The notes beneath the pieces were generated by a model. The model was given only the letters and a program-made list of their open reading frames with translations, was not told where the DNA came from and ran no database searches. From Gorsachius magnificus (lineage: Eukaryota > Chordata > Aves > Pelecaniformes > Ardeidae), in contig CM067082.1 of assembly GCA_034008185.1 (NCBI GenBank), positions 100,373,311 to 100,437,310 on the forward strand: DNA of 64,000 nt. The letters run 5' to 3'. Made by a program: the position numbers and the translations under genes. This document shows positions 35,801-47,143 of this stretch, in pieces. The number at the start of each line of letters is the position of its first letter. The stretch's first letter is position 1.

Positions 35801-38209
35801 TTCAGCATCTAGGACTCAGTTAAGTTGAAATTGCAGACACTTGCTCAGAAAGATGTTTTTTATAATGGAGTAAGTCAGCTTATTTACGGAATTTCCTCAA
35901 ACACTGCAGCATACCATGAATAGAGAAAGATGATTTGGCAACAACGGGTGTTGTCAAAAAACTGAACTGGTGCTAGCTTTGTCATCAGCAAATGCTGAAG
36001 CTTGGGCAGATGGAACAGCTGTCTTTGCAAGAGAAAGAGCACTGAAAGCAGATGCCAGCTCACCAACTTCAGCTGAGCTGGAGTCAGCAGGATTAGATTG
36101 ATGAGCTGAGGGGTGGGCTTGCTGGACAGTGGTGGAAGGAAGTGGTCAATGAGAGAATTTGCCAGCAGAGAAGACCAACAGATGAACTTTGGAAAACTTA
36201 TAAAAGCAACTGCAATGGAGCTTTTGGGCCACTGAATGGCAGAACATAATTCTTTTCCTAACTATGTGAACCTCCATTTTACTGTTGGTCAGATTGCCTG
36301 TACGTAGTATACTGGTTAGAAGCTTGTACGAGAGCTTCACTCATCGTTAGAAACTTAATTCATGAACAAAACTAGCTCATAGCCATTTGTTCTTTTGCCA
36401 ATACCAGCCTTTGGTTTCAAGTAGCTCTGGCTTAAATACTTCTCATTCTCTTCTACAAAATAGAATGTTTGTATCCCTAGTGGATGTTTTTGCTCCCTCT
36501 CAAACACTAATTCAAATATGAACACAACTGACCAGAGCTGTGTATCCCATAAGGTTTTCCTATTGCCTTTTTGAGAGTGCTAGGAACTGCCTCTGGCAGT
36601 GTCTGTCTTTTCCACAGCTGCCTGACAATGGTTTATTCTCATTCTGTGATTAAACCACATACCATGGCTGAAGCAGGGCTCAAGACTGAACGAAGATGGG
36701 AAGACAAGGGCACAGCTACCTGAGATGGAAGGCTCATCATCAACGAGACTGATGCTTTATTTCAGAGATGCTACTCCTTACTGCAGCACTGTCCTGATTA
36801 ACTTGCTGGTGAAAAAACCTATACCATGAGCCTTGATGAAGGGGCCTCCAAGACTAGCAGGGTGCTTTGTCTGGAAGAGCCTGGACTGTGGCAAATCATG
36901 TAGACCACCTAGCTCAAGTCTGAAATAGGCCACATCCAGCCTGGGCATCTGCTGATCTGGGCAGCATCACAGGAAGACTTGGTTTGCTGATGGCTTGCAA
37001 CTGAAGATGTAGCTGAGGTATATGCACTGCTCTCCCCTTAGACCTGAGTAACACAGCCAAAAACACCTGGGATATGTTTATACTTACTGGCATAAAAACG
37101 CCCCGTCAAATTTGTCATTAGAAAAGTAGACAACTGGAGCCTGTTCCCTTCCAGGACATCAGGACTTGTCTTTTTGGTTCAGATTTACACAGCACAAAAA
37201 AGTTAGCAAAGAAACACAACACTGCATTTCTAGCTCCAGCCTATTTTTTGAGTATTCTGAGTCACTATGAAGAATACATATATTTTGTTACAGATTCCAT
37301 TCTTCAATTTGTTTAAGTTCAGATCATCTTCACTGGTATTTCAACTTACAGAGCTAGCAGTAGTATGCAGCCTGTGCAGAAGTCTAATGGCAGGTTTTCA
37401 GTCCAGAAGCTCTGTTAGCAAAGGAAAAATTTGGGCAGAACTTTCCAGTAACTGAGATTGTGCATCCATTTATTCCCCTCATGGCACAGATTTGTTCTAT
37501 CTCAGCTGCAGGTGGAAAAGCAATTGAAACACACTGAGCACTAAGGAATTGAAAAAAGATGTCCTGTTAAAAACAATGACAGAAGAGCCTGCCCTCAAAG
37601 TTTTATGTCAGGACAAAATTTTAGGACTTCAGTTATTGGCATGTGCTGTGTGTTCACCAAGCAGATGGGATCAATAAAGCCTTCTAAATATCTATCTCAC
37701 TTTTATAACCATACTTCTAGATTTAAGGGTTTGCATATACATATGTTTATTCAAGCACCAACAATCTTGAATTTGTTGCTACTAGCTTGATTAAGAAAAA
37801 GTACTGCTTGGACACTGAGACAAGCGAATTTTTTTAAAACAAAATAAACCCTAGGACCTTTATAAAAGCTTAGACAGGCAGTAACCCCTGATAAAATACT
37901 TGGCACACTTATTCTTTGAGTTGTAATAAATCCAGTTCAGGAGTTGCAAATGTATATTTTCCCAAATCAGCTGTTTGTATCAAGGCTTGCAGCATCAGCC
38001 CACAAGTGAAATAATTGTGGGCTTTTGTGCCTTGAAGGGGCTGCTCACCAGGGACTCGCTGGCAGGCAACAGCTGGGTAATAGAGCCCCAAGAGGCAGGG
38101 AGTATGAAGAGGACAGGGAAGAACATCAAGGAATTGAAAAGAGGAGGATTAAACAAAACAAGGTGAGGAATAGAAGAGACAACAGGGTGTGTGTCAGACT
38201 GAGGAGACC

Positions 38210-38225
38210 AAAAAAAAAAAAAAAA
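38210..38225. repeat. Poly-A run (16)
   Basis: This A16 run interrupts a purine-rich segment at about 38090-38260. It is listed as a simple repeat. Confidence 0.85.
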
Positions 38226-41109
38226 TCCAGGGAGGCCAAAAGAGAGCAAGTATTACCAGAACTGAAGAATAAACAGTGCTGGTAGAACAGGTGGGAGAGT
38301 ACATTTGCATTCAGGCTGAGTAATGGTTCAGTCCCCTAGGAGCTAATGGGAACTGAATGTCTGTGCCAGGGGAATTTCTGAGATACTTGTTTTTCTTCCT
38401 GTGTTGGGATGGTGATTCGAGCTACCACAACTTTTCAGTGCCACAAGAAGCTTTGTTTTGAAACTGTCAGTGTATCAGGTTGAAGCAAGATATTTGCATT
38501 AAGGACAGTTTGATAACAACCTGTGGTGTGCTGCACCGCTGCAGTCTCATTTGATCTGCAGCTAGGACATGCTCCCTGCCCTGTCCCATATGCTGAAGTC
38601 CCCAACAGGGTCTTCATAGCTGCATGCAGCCCACCTTGAGAAAGGATCTCAGTGCATCAAAGAAAATGCAATCTGGGGTCCTGGGTCTAGACTGGGCTCC
38701 ATAAAAATATGTGCTGATCAGCTCATCTTAGTAAAATGCAGGAGGCTGCCTACATACCTTAAAAATACACAGCTTTACAGATGTATTTATTGTCTTGTGT
38801 TTGGGTATTTGTAGACATTCTTTATCTGATTTTTTTTTCCTTTTGACTACTTAGCACAGTTTTTTCATTTGTCTGTAGCACTTATTCTTCACTGATTATT
38901 AATTGTATTTGACTTTCTTATTTTCCTGTACCTTTCACATCTTTCTGCTTCTTGTGCTGAGTCTAATTTGCACTGGTTCTCTCCCACGTTTTCCTTCATA
39001 ATCTCTTTTTTCTGAACTTCAACATCTTGCTTTACAATCTGTTTTCCTTCCATCATGGTCCATCTCTGGTTTCTTTCCCTCCCATATATGTGTCAAGGCA
39101 TTCCAACACAGAACACTTTACCAAAGCAAAATTGTCATAAAAATGAGAACTGGCTAACTTGTAACTTAGTGTTCTTAATGTCTGCTACATCTGTCTACAT
39201 GGGAAGTTGGTGCACTGTGAGTTCACATCCTAATTTACAATAAATTTATGGTACAGAAAACTAAGGCTTAGGCTCCTAAGCATCCAGGTAGTTTTCAAAC
39301 TGTTACACATAGTGCTCTCTGGTTTATAGCCTTACAGTTTAAAAAATGCACATGTAGTAGAATGTCTTTTTAGTTTTGGAATATTCACATTGTTTTAAAG
39401 TTCTGTGAAACTGGAGCATTTCTGAACTTTTGGTGTTTTTTTTAAAGTAGTTCTTCATAAAAATGGTTGTCCTGAAGATCAATGCAAAATATACATGTTG
39501 ATTACTTCCATTATTTCACGAAATTACTTGTCATTCTGAGCACATGCTGGTATTCTTCAACTAACTGAGAAGGTGTGATGAGGGGGTTAGAAGATGCTTA
39601 AGTCCACAGGAGACAAATTGCTCCTAAAAAAAAAAAATTTTGGTAAGCAATGACTCAGACATGCACAGCTTCCCATTTTACTAGATGTACAACTTGGTTT
39701 ATAGTGAGAGCTGCTACATCAATTGCATATGCCAGCTGTTATGCAACCATGTTTTTAGATTTCTGTGTAAGAATGGCTATATTGAATGCAGTCCTCTTCA
39801 TTTTTCCTCTTGCCTTCTTGCACATCTGTCTGTGGGACTGAGCTTGTGCAGCAAATGGAATCCCAAAACTTGAACTAGCCTTTGAACTTCAAATTTAAGG
39901 TCAATGTCTCACATTGAGACTAGTGATCTGTCTCAGACCTTCAGGGCTATAGGATAAAACATTATTAGATATCACTTTATCTCTTGCAAAGGGCTTCAGC
40001 AAAAGTAGGAATAGGGCCTAGACATGTTGTTTACCCTTACCTTAAGCTGGTCCTTCTTCCCTGCTGTCTGCTTTGGTTCCTTCACAGACTGCTCCTACCA
40101 TCTAAACATATGTCCCTGCCTGGCAGATTCCTTGATCTTCTTTGTGGCAGTTAGTTACAGATTATGATAAAGTATGCAGTCCCTGGTCCGTCACTGCCTT
40201 TAAATTATTCATAATTGCAAGTATTCTAATTGGTTTAGATTTATGCTCTATTGCTCTATTTGTTTACTTTTATAAAGATTTTTTCTCAGTGTGCACTGTG
40301 CTTGGCAAACATGCTTTCCTCCTGGATTTATAACATGGTTTAGTCATGGTTAGCAAATTATAATTTCAGCGAGGCTTTAAGTAGTCTACATCTCAATAAA
40401 CTCAACACCAGTGTTGATATTTGTTTTCTTCCAATTTGTGTCTAAACATGCTTGTTTTTCAGTTGTCAATCAGTTAATTTTCTCTTCATTTCTTAAGAAT
40501 GAAGATGCACTCTCCTGGGCCTGAATCTCCAGGATAGCATTTTTTTAATGTTTGTTCACATAGTTATTTTCATTGTGTGTTTGTAAAAGAGATGCTGTGA
40601 TCTGCCTGGGTATGTCAATAAACTTGGATCAATGTCTTCAACCCAAGGGCTTAAAATGAGACTCTGAGCTCTTAAAGCCTTGGGCATCTTGTGAAATTTG
40701 AGTGCTTGTATGCTTAATGAAGTCTTAAAAGGAAAGGTAAAAATAAGATCTATTTGTTTGGTGTTTTACTCTTTACCAGTTTTACACCACTATTAGGAGC
40801 ACTGGTTTCCAATGCCACAGTAAAGCTTGAGTCAATTTTCATGTGTTTATAGGGTGATATATAAAGTAATCCACATAACTGTAATAAAATATTATATAAA
40901 TGTAATATACTGACTGTAAAATATGTAATTCTGGTTACTTATATTAGGCAACACACAGAACTTCAACAGCAACTTACTGCTGAAATCAAACCATGTATTT
41001 ATATACCTAAATATCTATATAAAGTCAATTAACTACAAGTTACGTTACAGTTTACAGGACTTTATTGTCAGTATACACCAGTGAGAAGTTCAGTGCGTGT
41101 CTGAGACCA

Positions 41110-41590
41110 AGTCTTAAAAATCACAAAATTTAGCTTGGCAGGGGCCCTGAGAGGTCATCCCATCCAACTTCCCACTCAAAGCAGGGTCAGTGATGATTTT
41201 AGACTGGCTTTCTCAGGACTCTATGCCGCTGGGTCTTGAAAACCTCTGAGGAAGACTCTTCAAACCACTCTGTGCAATCTGCTCCAATGTTCAGCTTTGT
41301 TTCTCCCCCCCACACCCCACCCTTTTATCTAGTTGAAACCTCCCCTGTTTCAGTTCAGGATCATTGTCTCCTTGCGTCCCACAGTGCACCTCTGTAGAGA
41401 ACTTGGCTCTGCAATCTTAATCTCCCTCCAGGCCATGGGAAGCTGCTGTCAGGTCTCCCCAGAAAAGCCCCACTTCCTCAGCTTCTCCTCACAGGGCAAG
41501 TGACTCTGCCTCCTGGCTGGCTGTGTATTCAGAACTTGCCCCAGTTTATCAATGTCTTTCTCATACTGGGGAGCACATATGGATCAAGAA
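41110..41590 (-). mobile_element. CR1 LINE 3' portion, older copy
   Basis: Read on the minus strand, this runs from the end of the CR1 reverse transcriptase through the 3' UTR. It includes antisense GGTCTTGAAAACCTC, TTCAGTTCAGGATCATT-type text, a CTTCCTCAGCTTCTCC block (antisense of the GGAGAAG...CTGAG region) and CAGTTTATCAATGTCTTTC near 41545. The octamer tail has decayed (about 41115). A C-rich interruption lies at 41308-41325. It is non-coding now. It abuts a second CR1 piece from further 5' in the element. Confidence 0.85.
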
Positions 41591-41599
41591 TTTCTAAAA

Positions 41600-42060
41600 G
41601 AGTCTAAATTTGAATGGTTTCTACTACTAGATGCTCCCTTTCTTGAACCCTGTCTCCAGGCACAAAGTCCTGGGAGATCTTGTTGAAGACCGGTACAAGG
41701 GGTTGAGTATCTTGGCTTTAAGTATATCTGCTGTCATGAAATCACTTGCCCCGTGGAGCAATAGGTCCCTGTTTACCTTGGTTATTCTGCCATTGATATA
41801 GAGGTAGAAGTGCTGCTTTTTGCCCTTGTTCCTCATCAGTTTCAATTCTAGCTGAGCTTTGGCTTTTCTAATACCAACCCAGTATGGCCAGGAGATTCCT
41901 TTGCACTTCTTTGCTTCTTGTCCTTGATTCCAGCTCCTGTATATAGTCAGTTTGTGCTGGAGTTCAGTTCCTGTTTAACAAAGCCAGTTTCCTCCTACAT
42001 TTGCTAATTTTTCTGAACATCAGATGGACCACTTTTACGCTGGGAAGAGATTGTACTAAA
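41600..42060 (-). mobile_element. CR1-like LINE ORF2 linker fragment (between endonuclease and reverse transcriptase)
   Basis: The minus strand reads YRSWNQGQ (about 41920-41960), then IRKAKAQLELKL (41837-41876), then an ASDFMTADILKAKILN stretch inside the open frame 41627-41845. This order parallels the CR1 ORF2 region between endonuclease and reverse transcriptase, where Y-RGWKQGQ, IRKAKAQLEL and DAEKAELLNAFF occur in sequence. Frame breaks are present and most of the domain is lost. It lies directly next to the 3' piece at 41110-41590 in the same orientation, so the two probably derive from one insertion lacking most of the reverse transcriptase. The family match is from memory of CR1 proteins and is moderately certain. 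Confidence 0.6.
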
Positions 42061-42440
42061 AGACCTGCCAGTTCACTTGAGGTCATTTGTCCTAATAAGC
42101 TGTCTTTCACAAGGTCCTACCTACCAAGATTCTTCATACACATTATTGGTTTTCACCCTTAAATTAATCTGTGGGGTTTTTAAGCCTGATTGTTAGTAGC
42201 CTGTCTTGTCGGATTCCTCTTGAGGCTATTCAGAATGATTCCTTTTCACCCAAATTGTTTGTTGTCCCCCTCAGTGCATGGCATTATCTGTTAAGTATGC
42301 ATCAGGTCTTACAAACCTTGTCACTTCTTCTCTCAGCTCAGGGGATAGAGTTCTCCTAGGATTCTTATTTTGCTTATTTTTTTTGAAAGAGTATTTCTCT
42401 TTCATTGTATGGCTTAATAATGGGAGGTGGCAAGCGCTCT

Positions 42441-42480
42441 TTTGTAATCGCTCTCTTTCTCTTGTAATATCTCTCTTTCT
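42441..42480. repeat. 20-bp pyrimidine-rich tandem duplication
   Basis: TTTGTAATCGCTCTCTTTCT at 42441-42460 is followed by CTTGTAATATCTCTCTTTCT at 42461-42480, with three differences. It is a local duplication with no evident function. Confidence 0.85.
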
Positions 42481-45222
42481 CTGAAGAAACTCATTGCAGT
42501 CACAGCTGAAGGTTCAGGGAGAGAAAATCTAACTCTAAAAAGGAAAAACTAATCTAATTTAACTGATGAGAACGCATATTTGTCATGCTTAAAAAATAAA
42601 AGATCCCTTTTTGAAGAATTATAAAGGTAATGCTAAAAGAAATAGATTAGCTCTGGCAATACAGATATTTTACTCAAGCCTGCTGTTAGGTCAGATATTA
42701 CAGTATGATGATTTTCTTAAGTGGCTTTTGTTTATACAAATTGTTGACTTCTGTCCGTTCCTCCCCCTTCCCTTGGTGCCTGCTGAGCATATGCCAAACT
42801 TCTGTCTTTTTTTTTCTTTGAGAACAGAGAAATCCTTTTCATGCTCTTATCAAAGTCTGAAGAGAAATAAGAAGTGTTGGCTTTAGCCAGCCTTACTCCA
42901 ATGGGTAAGGTAGCTGCATATTTCATCAGTCCTATCCAAGAGCAGCTTCAGATGATAGAGGTACTTTATAATTATTTTAAGGGCAATGTTTAGAACAGGA
43001 GCAACAAGATTCTTGAAAATTTATAGTTAGTTTGGAACTCTCTTTAATCTCAAGTTGTACTCCATTTCATGTTACCAGCAGCACAGCTGAGGAAACACAT
43101 TAAAAATTAGTGAGATACAAGTTGACAAAGAGATGGATAAAGGGTGAGTTCATGAAGAACTGTGACTTTCACAAAAATAGACTGACCTTTATGAAATGAT
43201 GTTTGTGGATTTAGAGAGCAACTAATGTTTCTGTAGAAAAAACAGTGACAGCATGCAAATTACTTTCTTCTTGGGTAGATACATGGGTGCTTCATACTGT
43301 TTTCTTCATGTTGGCTTGCTTCTTTTGAAGTTCCTTTAATGCTTGTTTGCCTGACTAACTTGATGTAGACTGCTCAGGTGAACTTATTATTTTCTGGTCT
43401 GGAAACACCTAGCTCCTTTGACAATAGGTGAGCATAGCAGCTGTCATCTTGGCTATGGGTAAAAACCTCTTCTCAACCCCGTGGATAAGTTTAAAGTAGT
43501 GGGTGACACTACTAAAACTGAATTAGCATCAACACTGCTAATGCAGTGTGGCAGGGTGGGATGGGTAAAGGAAACACTGTATGATTTGGATTGTTACAAT
43601 CAAGCTCTTTCCAACTCAAAGTGGATACAAAAATGTACAGAAAAGCACAGATAATTTAGTGGCAGTGAGTTTGCAAAGCATACTGGAAAACACACTAATC
43701 CATTTTTGGCTATACAAGAAAACTTCTATAATCCTGACTCAAGGTGCAGCCAATTAGTGGTTGGTTTTTTTTTTACGGAGATCATGTGAAGCTTCTTTAA
43801 ATGGTCTTTACTTGCTTATTTTGCTCTTTAACTGTCCTTTTTATTTTCATATTTGATCAAACCCCCTGGTTTTCCTCCTTATTCTCTTCCACATTTTCAC
43901 AGTTAACTGGACAACATTTTTTGTTCATGAGATATGACATGAAAATAATGACACTTTATCACACTTAGAGTAAGAAATATGGTTGAAGTGCTCACCCAGA
44001 AGTCATATGTAGTCCCTGTTCCACCAAAACAGAGCTGGATGGCCATTTTGTTAAACGTTAATAGCTCCATTATTCCTATTCCCACAGCCTGACTATGAGG
44101 GAACTATGCTAGCATTTAATATGCATAATGTCTTTTTTAAAAAATCCCAGATTAGAAATATAAAATCAACAGCATTGGTTTTGATGCTCAGCCCAAACTG
44201 CTTTGCCTATTGATAATAAAAACAAACATCTTGCTTTCCTGGAAATAAACTCCTAAAATCCTGGCTATGGTAACTGAAAAACCTTTATGTGAAAAAACAA
44301 CCCAGTGGGATAGCGGTGTTCCAAAGTTTTCTATTGGCGCTGCTGTTTAGTTGTGTCTATCCAATTTTGTTATGTAAGTAGACTTGATTCTGTTGTCTAG
44401 AATAAGCTGTTTCAAACTGAATTTAACACCAGGCCATCCTATGCATAGCATGTTTATATAATGGGTCTGAGCCTCAGTTATACTGGTTTCAACCCACCGT
44501 GCCTGTATAGGTACTTGCATTTGTTAGAGCCATAAACTGTGTGGCAACAGCAGTAAGCCTACTGCTTGGACACCTATTTCCTTAAGAAAAGCAATGTATA
44601 GAACCTGTACCCCTAGGATGCTTGTCCTTTATGCGCTTGCTGACTGCGGCTGCCGTACTCCTAGACCTCTGCAGTGCATGGCACAGACTGCATGGCTCAA
44701 AAACAGGTGTCTAGCAAGCCCAATGCATTGTAGGCCCTAAACTCTAGTGGAGTTACTTGAAACTTGCTTAAATGCATCTGCAAAATGTGTTGCATTACAA
44801 TGGAGAAAAAGCTTGGGGTTTTACATCCAGTGTTATTTTTCTTTTTAATCTGTTACCTGAGACTATGTTAACTAACAACCTACTGGCAGTTGAGGATGTC
44901 TGGCTTTCAGGCCAGAGCTCTGTCTTTTTCTCCCTGCCTAAAAGCATCATGCTCATGAGCCCTGTTTTTTGAGGGATGAGCAGAAAATGTATGTTCTCTA
45001 GCAAACCTTTTGGCGATTGACACTAATAAGTACCAGAGGGAAATGTGTCCAGTCTTTCCCTTAAACTCATAAAAAAAATCCCTAGTGTGAGAACTTGGAT
45101 ATTCTTTTGGAAGCAGAGCCAAGTAGCTCACAGAACTCTCACCTGATGTCACATACACCTTTAGAGTTCATGAGCCATGTTACAATTTGGCAGAGTAAAC
45201 CAAATTCATATACATCTATAGA

Positions 45223-45235
45223 TTTTTTTTTTTTT
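45223..45235. repeat. Poly-T run (13)
   Basis: This uninterrupted T run lies about 80 bp upstream of the paired hairpins. It is a simple repeat. Confidence 0.8.
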
Positions 45236-45316
45236 GAGTAAAAAAAGGTTGAGCAAGCATGTTACTGAGCTGATTTTAACTACCTTAATAACATTGTAAT
45301 AAGATGGAACAATATG

Positions 45317-45348
45317 GTGATCAAATGACAACCTACTAATTTGATCAC
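45317..45348. repeat. Perfect 10-bp inverted repeat (hairpin 1)
   Basis: GTGATCAAAT at 45317-45326 is the exact reverse complement of ATTTGATCAC at 45339-45348, with a 12-nt loop. It directly abuts hairpin 2, sharing base 45348. No gene, LTR end or CR1 tail is next to it. Confidence 0.85.
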
Positions 45349-45390
45349 TGTACCAAGTGATTCTTTGCCAAGGGAAGCTACTTGGTACAG
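45348..45390. repeat. Perfect 11-bp inverted repeat (hairpin 2)
   Basis: CTGTACCAAGT at 45348-45358 is the exact reverse complement of ACTTGGTACAG at 45380-45390, with a 21-nt loop. The two hairpins together give a 74-bp segment that could fold as a double stem. Possible explanations include a decayed MITE, a structured RNA or chance. The sequence alone does not decide. Confidence 0.85.
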
Positions 45391-46429
45391 GGAAAACTCA
45401 TGTTCCTGTCATAGTAACAAAAGAGCTTTCCCAAAGCCTTAACCTAGGCTGAAGGTTGAATTGTACAGTAAAGCGGGTTTTGAACCCAGTCACTTTTTAG
45501 TGAAAGTCTTCATGGAAGTAAGACTTCAACAAACACACACAAGAATATGTTGACTAATAAGAAAGAGTAATAAAAGGTGAAGACACTTCACTGAAACAAG
45601 AGTAAAAATAGTTTGAAGCACTTCTGCTTGATTACTTGAGATCTTTAATTTGGGTAGTTGTTGGCAGGCCTTCAAGACATGAGTCAGTGCCTCTAAATTA
45701 AAAGATGTGGATTCATCACAGTTTTCTTTCTGAAGATTCTAAATTTTCTTCTTATGTTCTGAAAGACTAGGGCAGGGAAATGCAGAGCGTTTTGGATGTT
45801 GTGAATAGCAGGAAGGAGAAAGTCCATTTTCTTCTATATTGTTTTGCTCTTGTTGGAATTCCCTAGCGCATGAGTATTTGTTGTGGCTTCTGGGCTAACT
45901 GGGTGAATCCAAGAGTCCAGCACAGTCTCTGCAGTCAAATCCGTTTAGGGGAACAGTTAATAATGTCTATGTGGGAAGTCTCATCACTGAATGAACCTCC
46001 ATTTTGGCAAATAAACTATAGGTAAGATCTTTTAAAAAAGAAATGTGGTGTGTTTGACCTTGGCTGGATGCCAGGTGCCCACCAAGCTGCTCTCTCACTC
46101 TCCCTCCTCAGCTGGACAGGAGAGAGAAAATATAATGAAAGGCTCGTGGATTGAGATAAGGACAGGGAAGTCACTCAGCAATTAGTCATGGGCAAAACAG
46201 ATTTGACTTGGGCAAATTTAATTTAATTTACTACCAATCAAATCAGGTAATGATGGTATGGTAATGAGAAAATAAAACCAAATCTTAAAAGCATCTTACC
46301 ACCACCACCCCCTTCTTCCTGGGCTCAACTTCAATCCCAATTTCTCTACCTCCTCCCTCTTAGCAGCACAGGAGGATGGGGAATAGGGGTTGCAGTCAGT
46401 TCACACACCTTGTCTCTGCTGCTCCTTTC

Positions 46430-46800
46430 TTCTCACGCTCTTCCCCTGCTTAAGTGTGGGGTCCCTCCCACAGGAGACAGTCCTCCACAAAATTCTCCAA
46501 TGTGGGTACTTCCCACAGGCTACACTTCCTCACAAACTGCTCCAGCATGGGTCCCCCATGGGGTCATAAGCCCTGCCAGCAAACGTGCTCCAGAGTGGGC
46601 TCCTCTTTCCACAGGACCTGTCAGGATCCTCCTGCAGCACAGGTTTTCCATAGGGTCACAGCCTCCTTTGAGGACGTCTACCTCCATGGGCTGCAGGTAG
46701 ATATCTGCTCCACTGTGAACATCCATGGGCTGCAGGGGAACAGCCTGCGTCACCATGGTCTTCACCATGGGCTGCAGGGGAATCTCTGCTCCAGTGCCTG
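46430..46800. repeat. Degenerate internal sub-repeats of the LTR
   Basis: Several imperfect copies of a module combining GCTCCAG-TGGG, a C-rich stretch and CATGGG or CACAGG follow each other. The 3' part repeats CATGGGCTGCAGG at least three times (near 46686, 46725 and 46767). Tandem sub-repeats like these are common in LTR U3 regions. They raise GC and keep several frames open. Confidence 0.65.
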
Positions 46801-46944
46801 GAGCACCTCCTCCCGCTTCTTCTTCACTGACCTTGGTGTCTGCAGGGCTGTTCTTACATGTTCGCCTTCCTCCCTTCCAGCTGCTGGTGCTACCACCATT
46901 GCTGATGGGCTCAGCCTTGGCCAGTGGCAGGTCTGTCTTGGAGC

Positions 46945-47143
46945 TTCACCAAAAGGGTTGTCAGGCTCTGGAATGGGCTGCCCAGGGAGGTGGTTGAGTC
47001 CTCATCCCTGGAGGTATTTAAAAGAAGGATAGATGAGGTGCTTAGGGACATGGTTTAGTGGTGGGATGTCAGGGTTAGGTTAAAGGTTGGCCTCTCTGAT
47101 CTTAAAAGGTCTTTTCCAACCAAAGTGATTCTATGATTCTATG
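46945..47143 (+). mobile_element. CR1 LINE 3'-end fragment nested in the LTR
   Basis: It starts TTCACCAAAAGGGTTGTCA directly after LTR text ending TTGGAGC (46944) and ends with two octamers (GATTCTATGATTCTATG) before LTR text resumes as GCTGGCATTGG at 47144. It carries the same TTAGGGACATGGTTTAGTGG block as the CR1 copies at 21931 and 62270. It covers the last ~200 bp of CR1 and is non-coding. As usual for CR1, no target duplication is evident. Because it interrupts the LTR it must be the younger insertion. Confidence 0.92.

Larger units (their letters stand above)
33914..41109. other. Non-coding spacer, no gene recognised
   Basis: No gene was recognised over 7.2 kb. Long homopolymers and a purine-rich tract (35455-35800) are listed separately. 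Open frames in the purine-rich parts (plus 35459-35812, plus 38025-38285) are charged, low-complexity and consistent with biased base composition rather than coding. Confidence 0.65.
42061..46038. other. Non-coding spacer with a tandem duplication and paired hairpins
   Basis: No gene is recognised. Notable items listed separately are a 20-bp tandem duplication (42441-42480), a T13 run (45223-45235) and two adjacent perfect hairpins (45317-45390). At 44461-44497 a GGGTCTGAGCCTCAGTTATA segment resembles an old amniote repeat but is too short to call. Confidence 0.6.

Noticed and set aside
35459..35812. 117-codon charged frame
   Set aside because: It is explained by the polypurine tract, which contains few stop codons and encodes K/E/R/G by composition.
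40142..40333. 63-codon hydrophobic frame resembling a transmembrane helix
   Set aside because: It is short, lies in T-rich sequence, and has no splice sites or family resemblance.
43560..43640. CAATCAAGCTCTTTCCAACTC as a CR1 tail
   Set aside because: Only about 15 nt resemble the CR1 3' block, with no octamers or further landmarks.
45470..45500. GGGTTTTGAACCC as a tRNA B-box-like site
   Set aside because: It does not fit the GGTTCRANNCC pattern, and no cloverleaf or A box lies upstream.
46454..47032. 192-codon plus-strand open frame, the longest in the window
   Set aside because: It lies across GC-rich sub-repeats of an antisense LTR and runs into a nested CR1 tail. Overlapping frames in other phases are also open, as expected from the sub-repeat composition.
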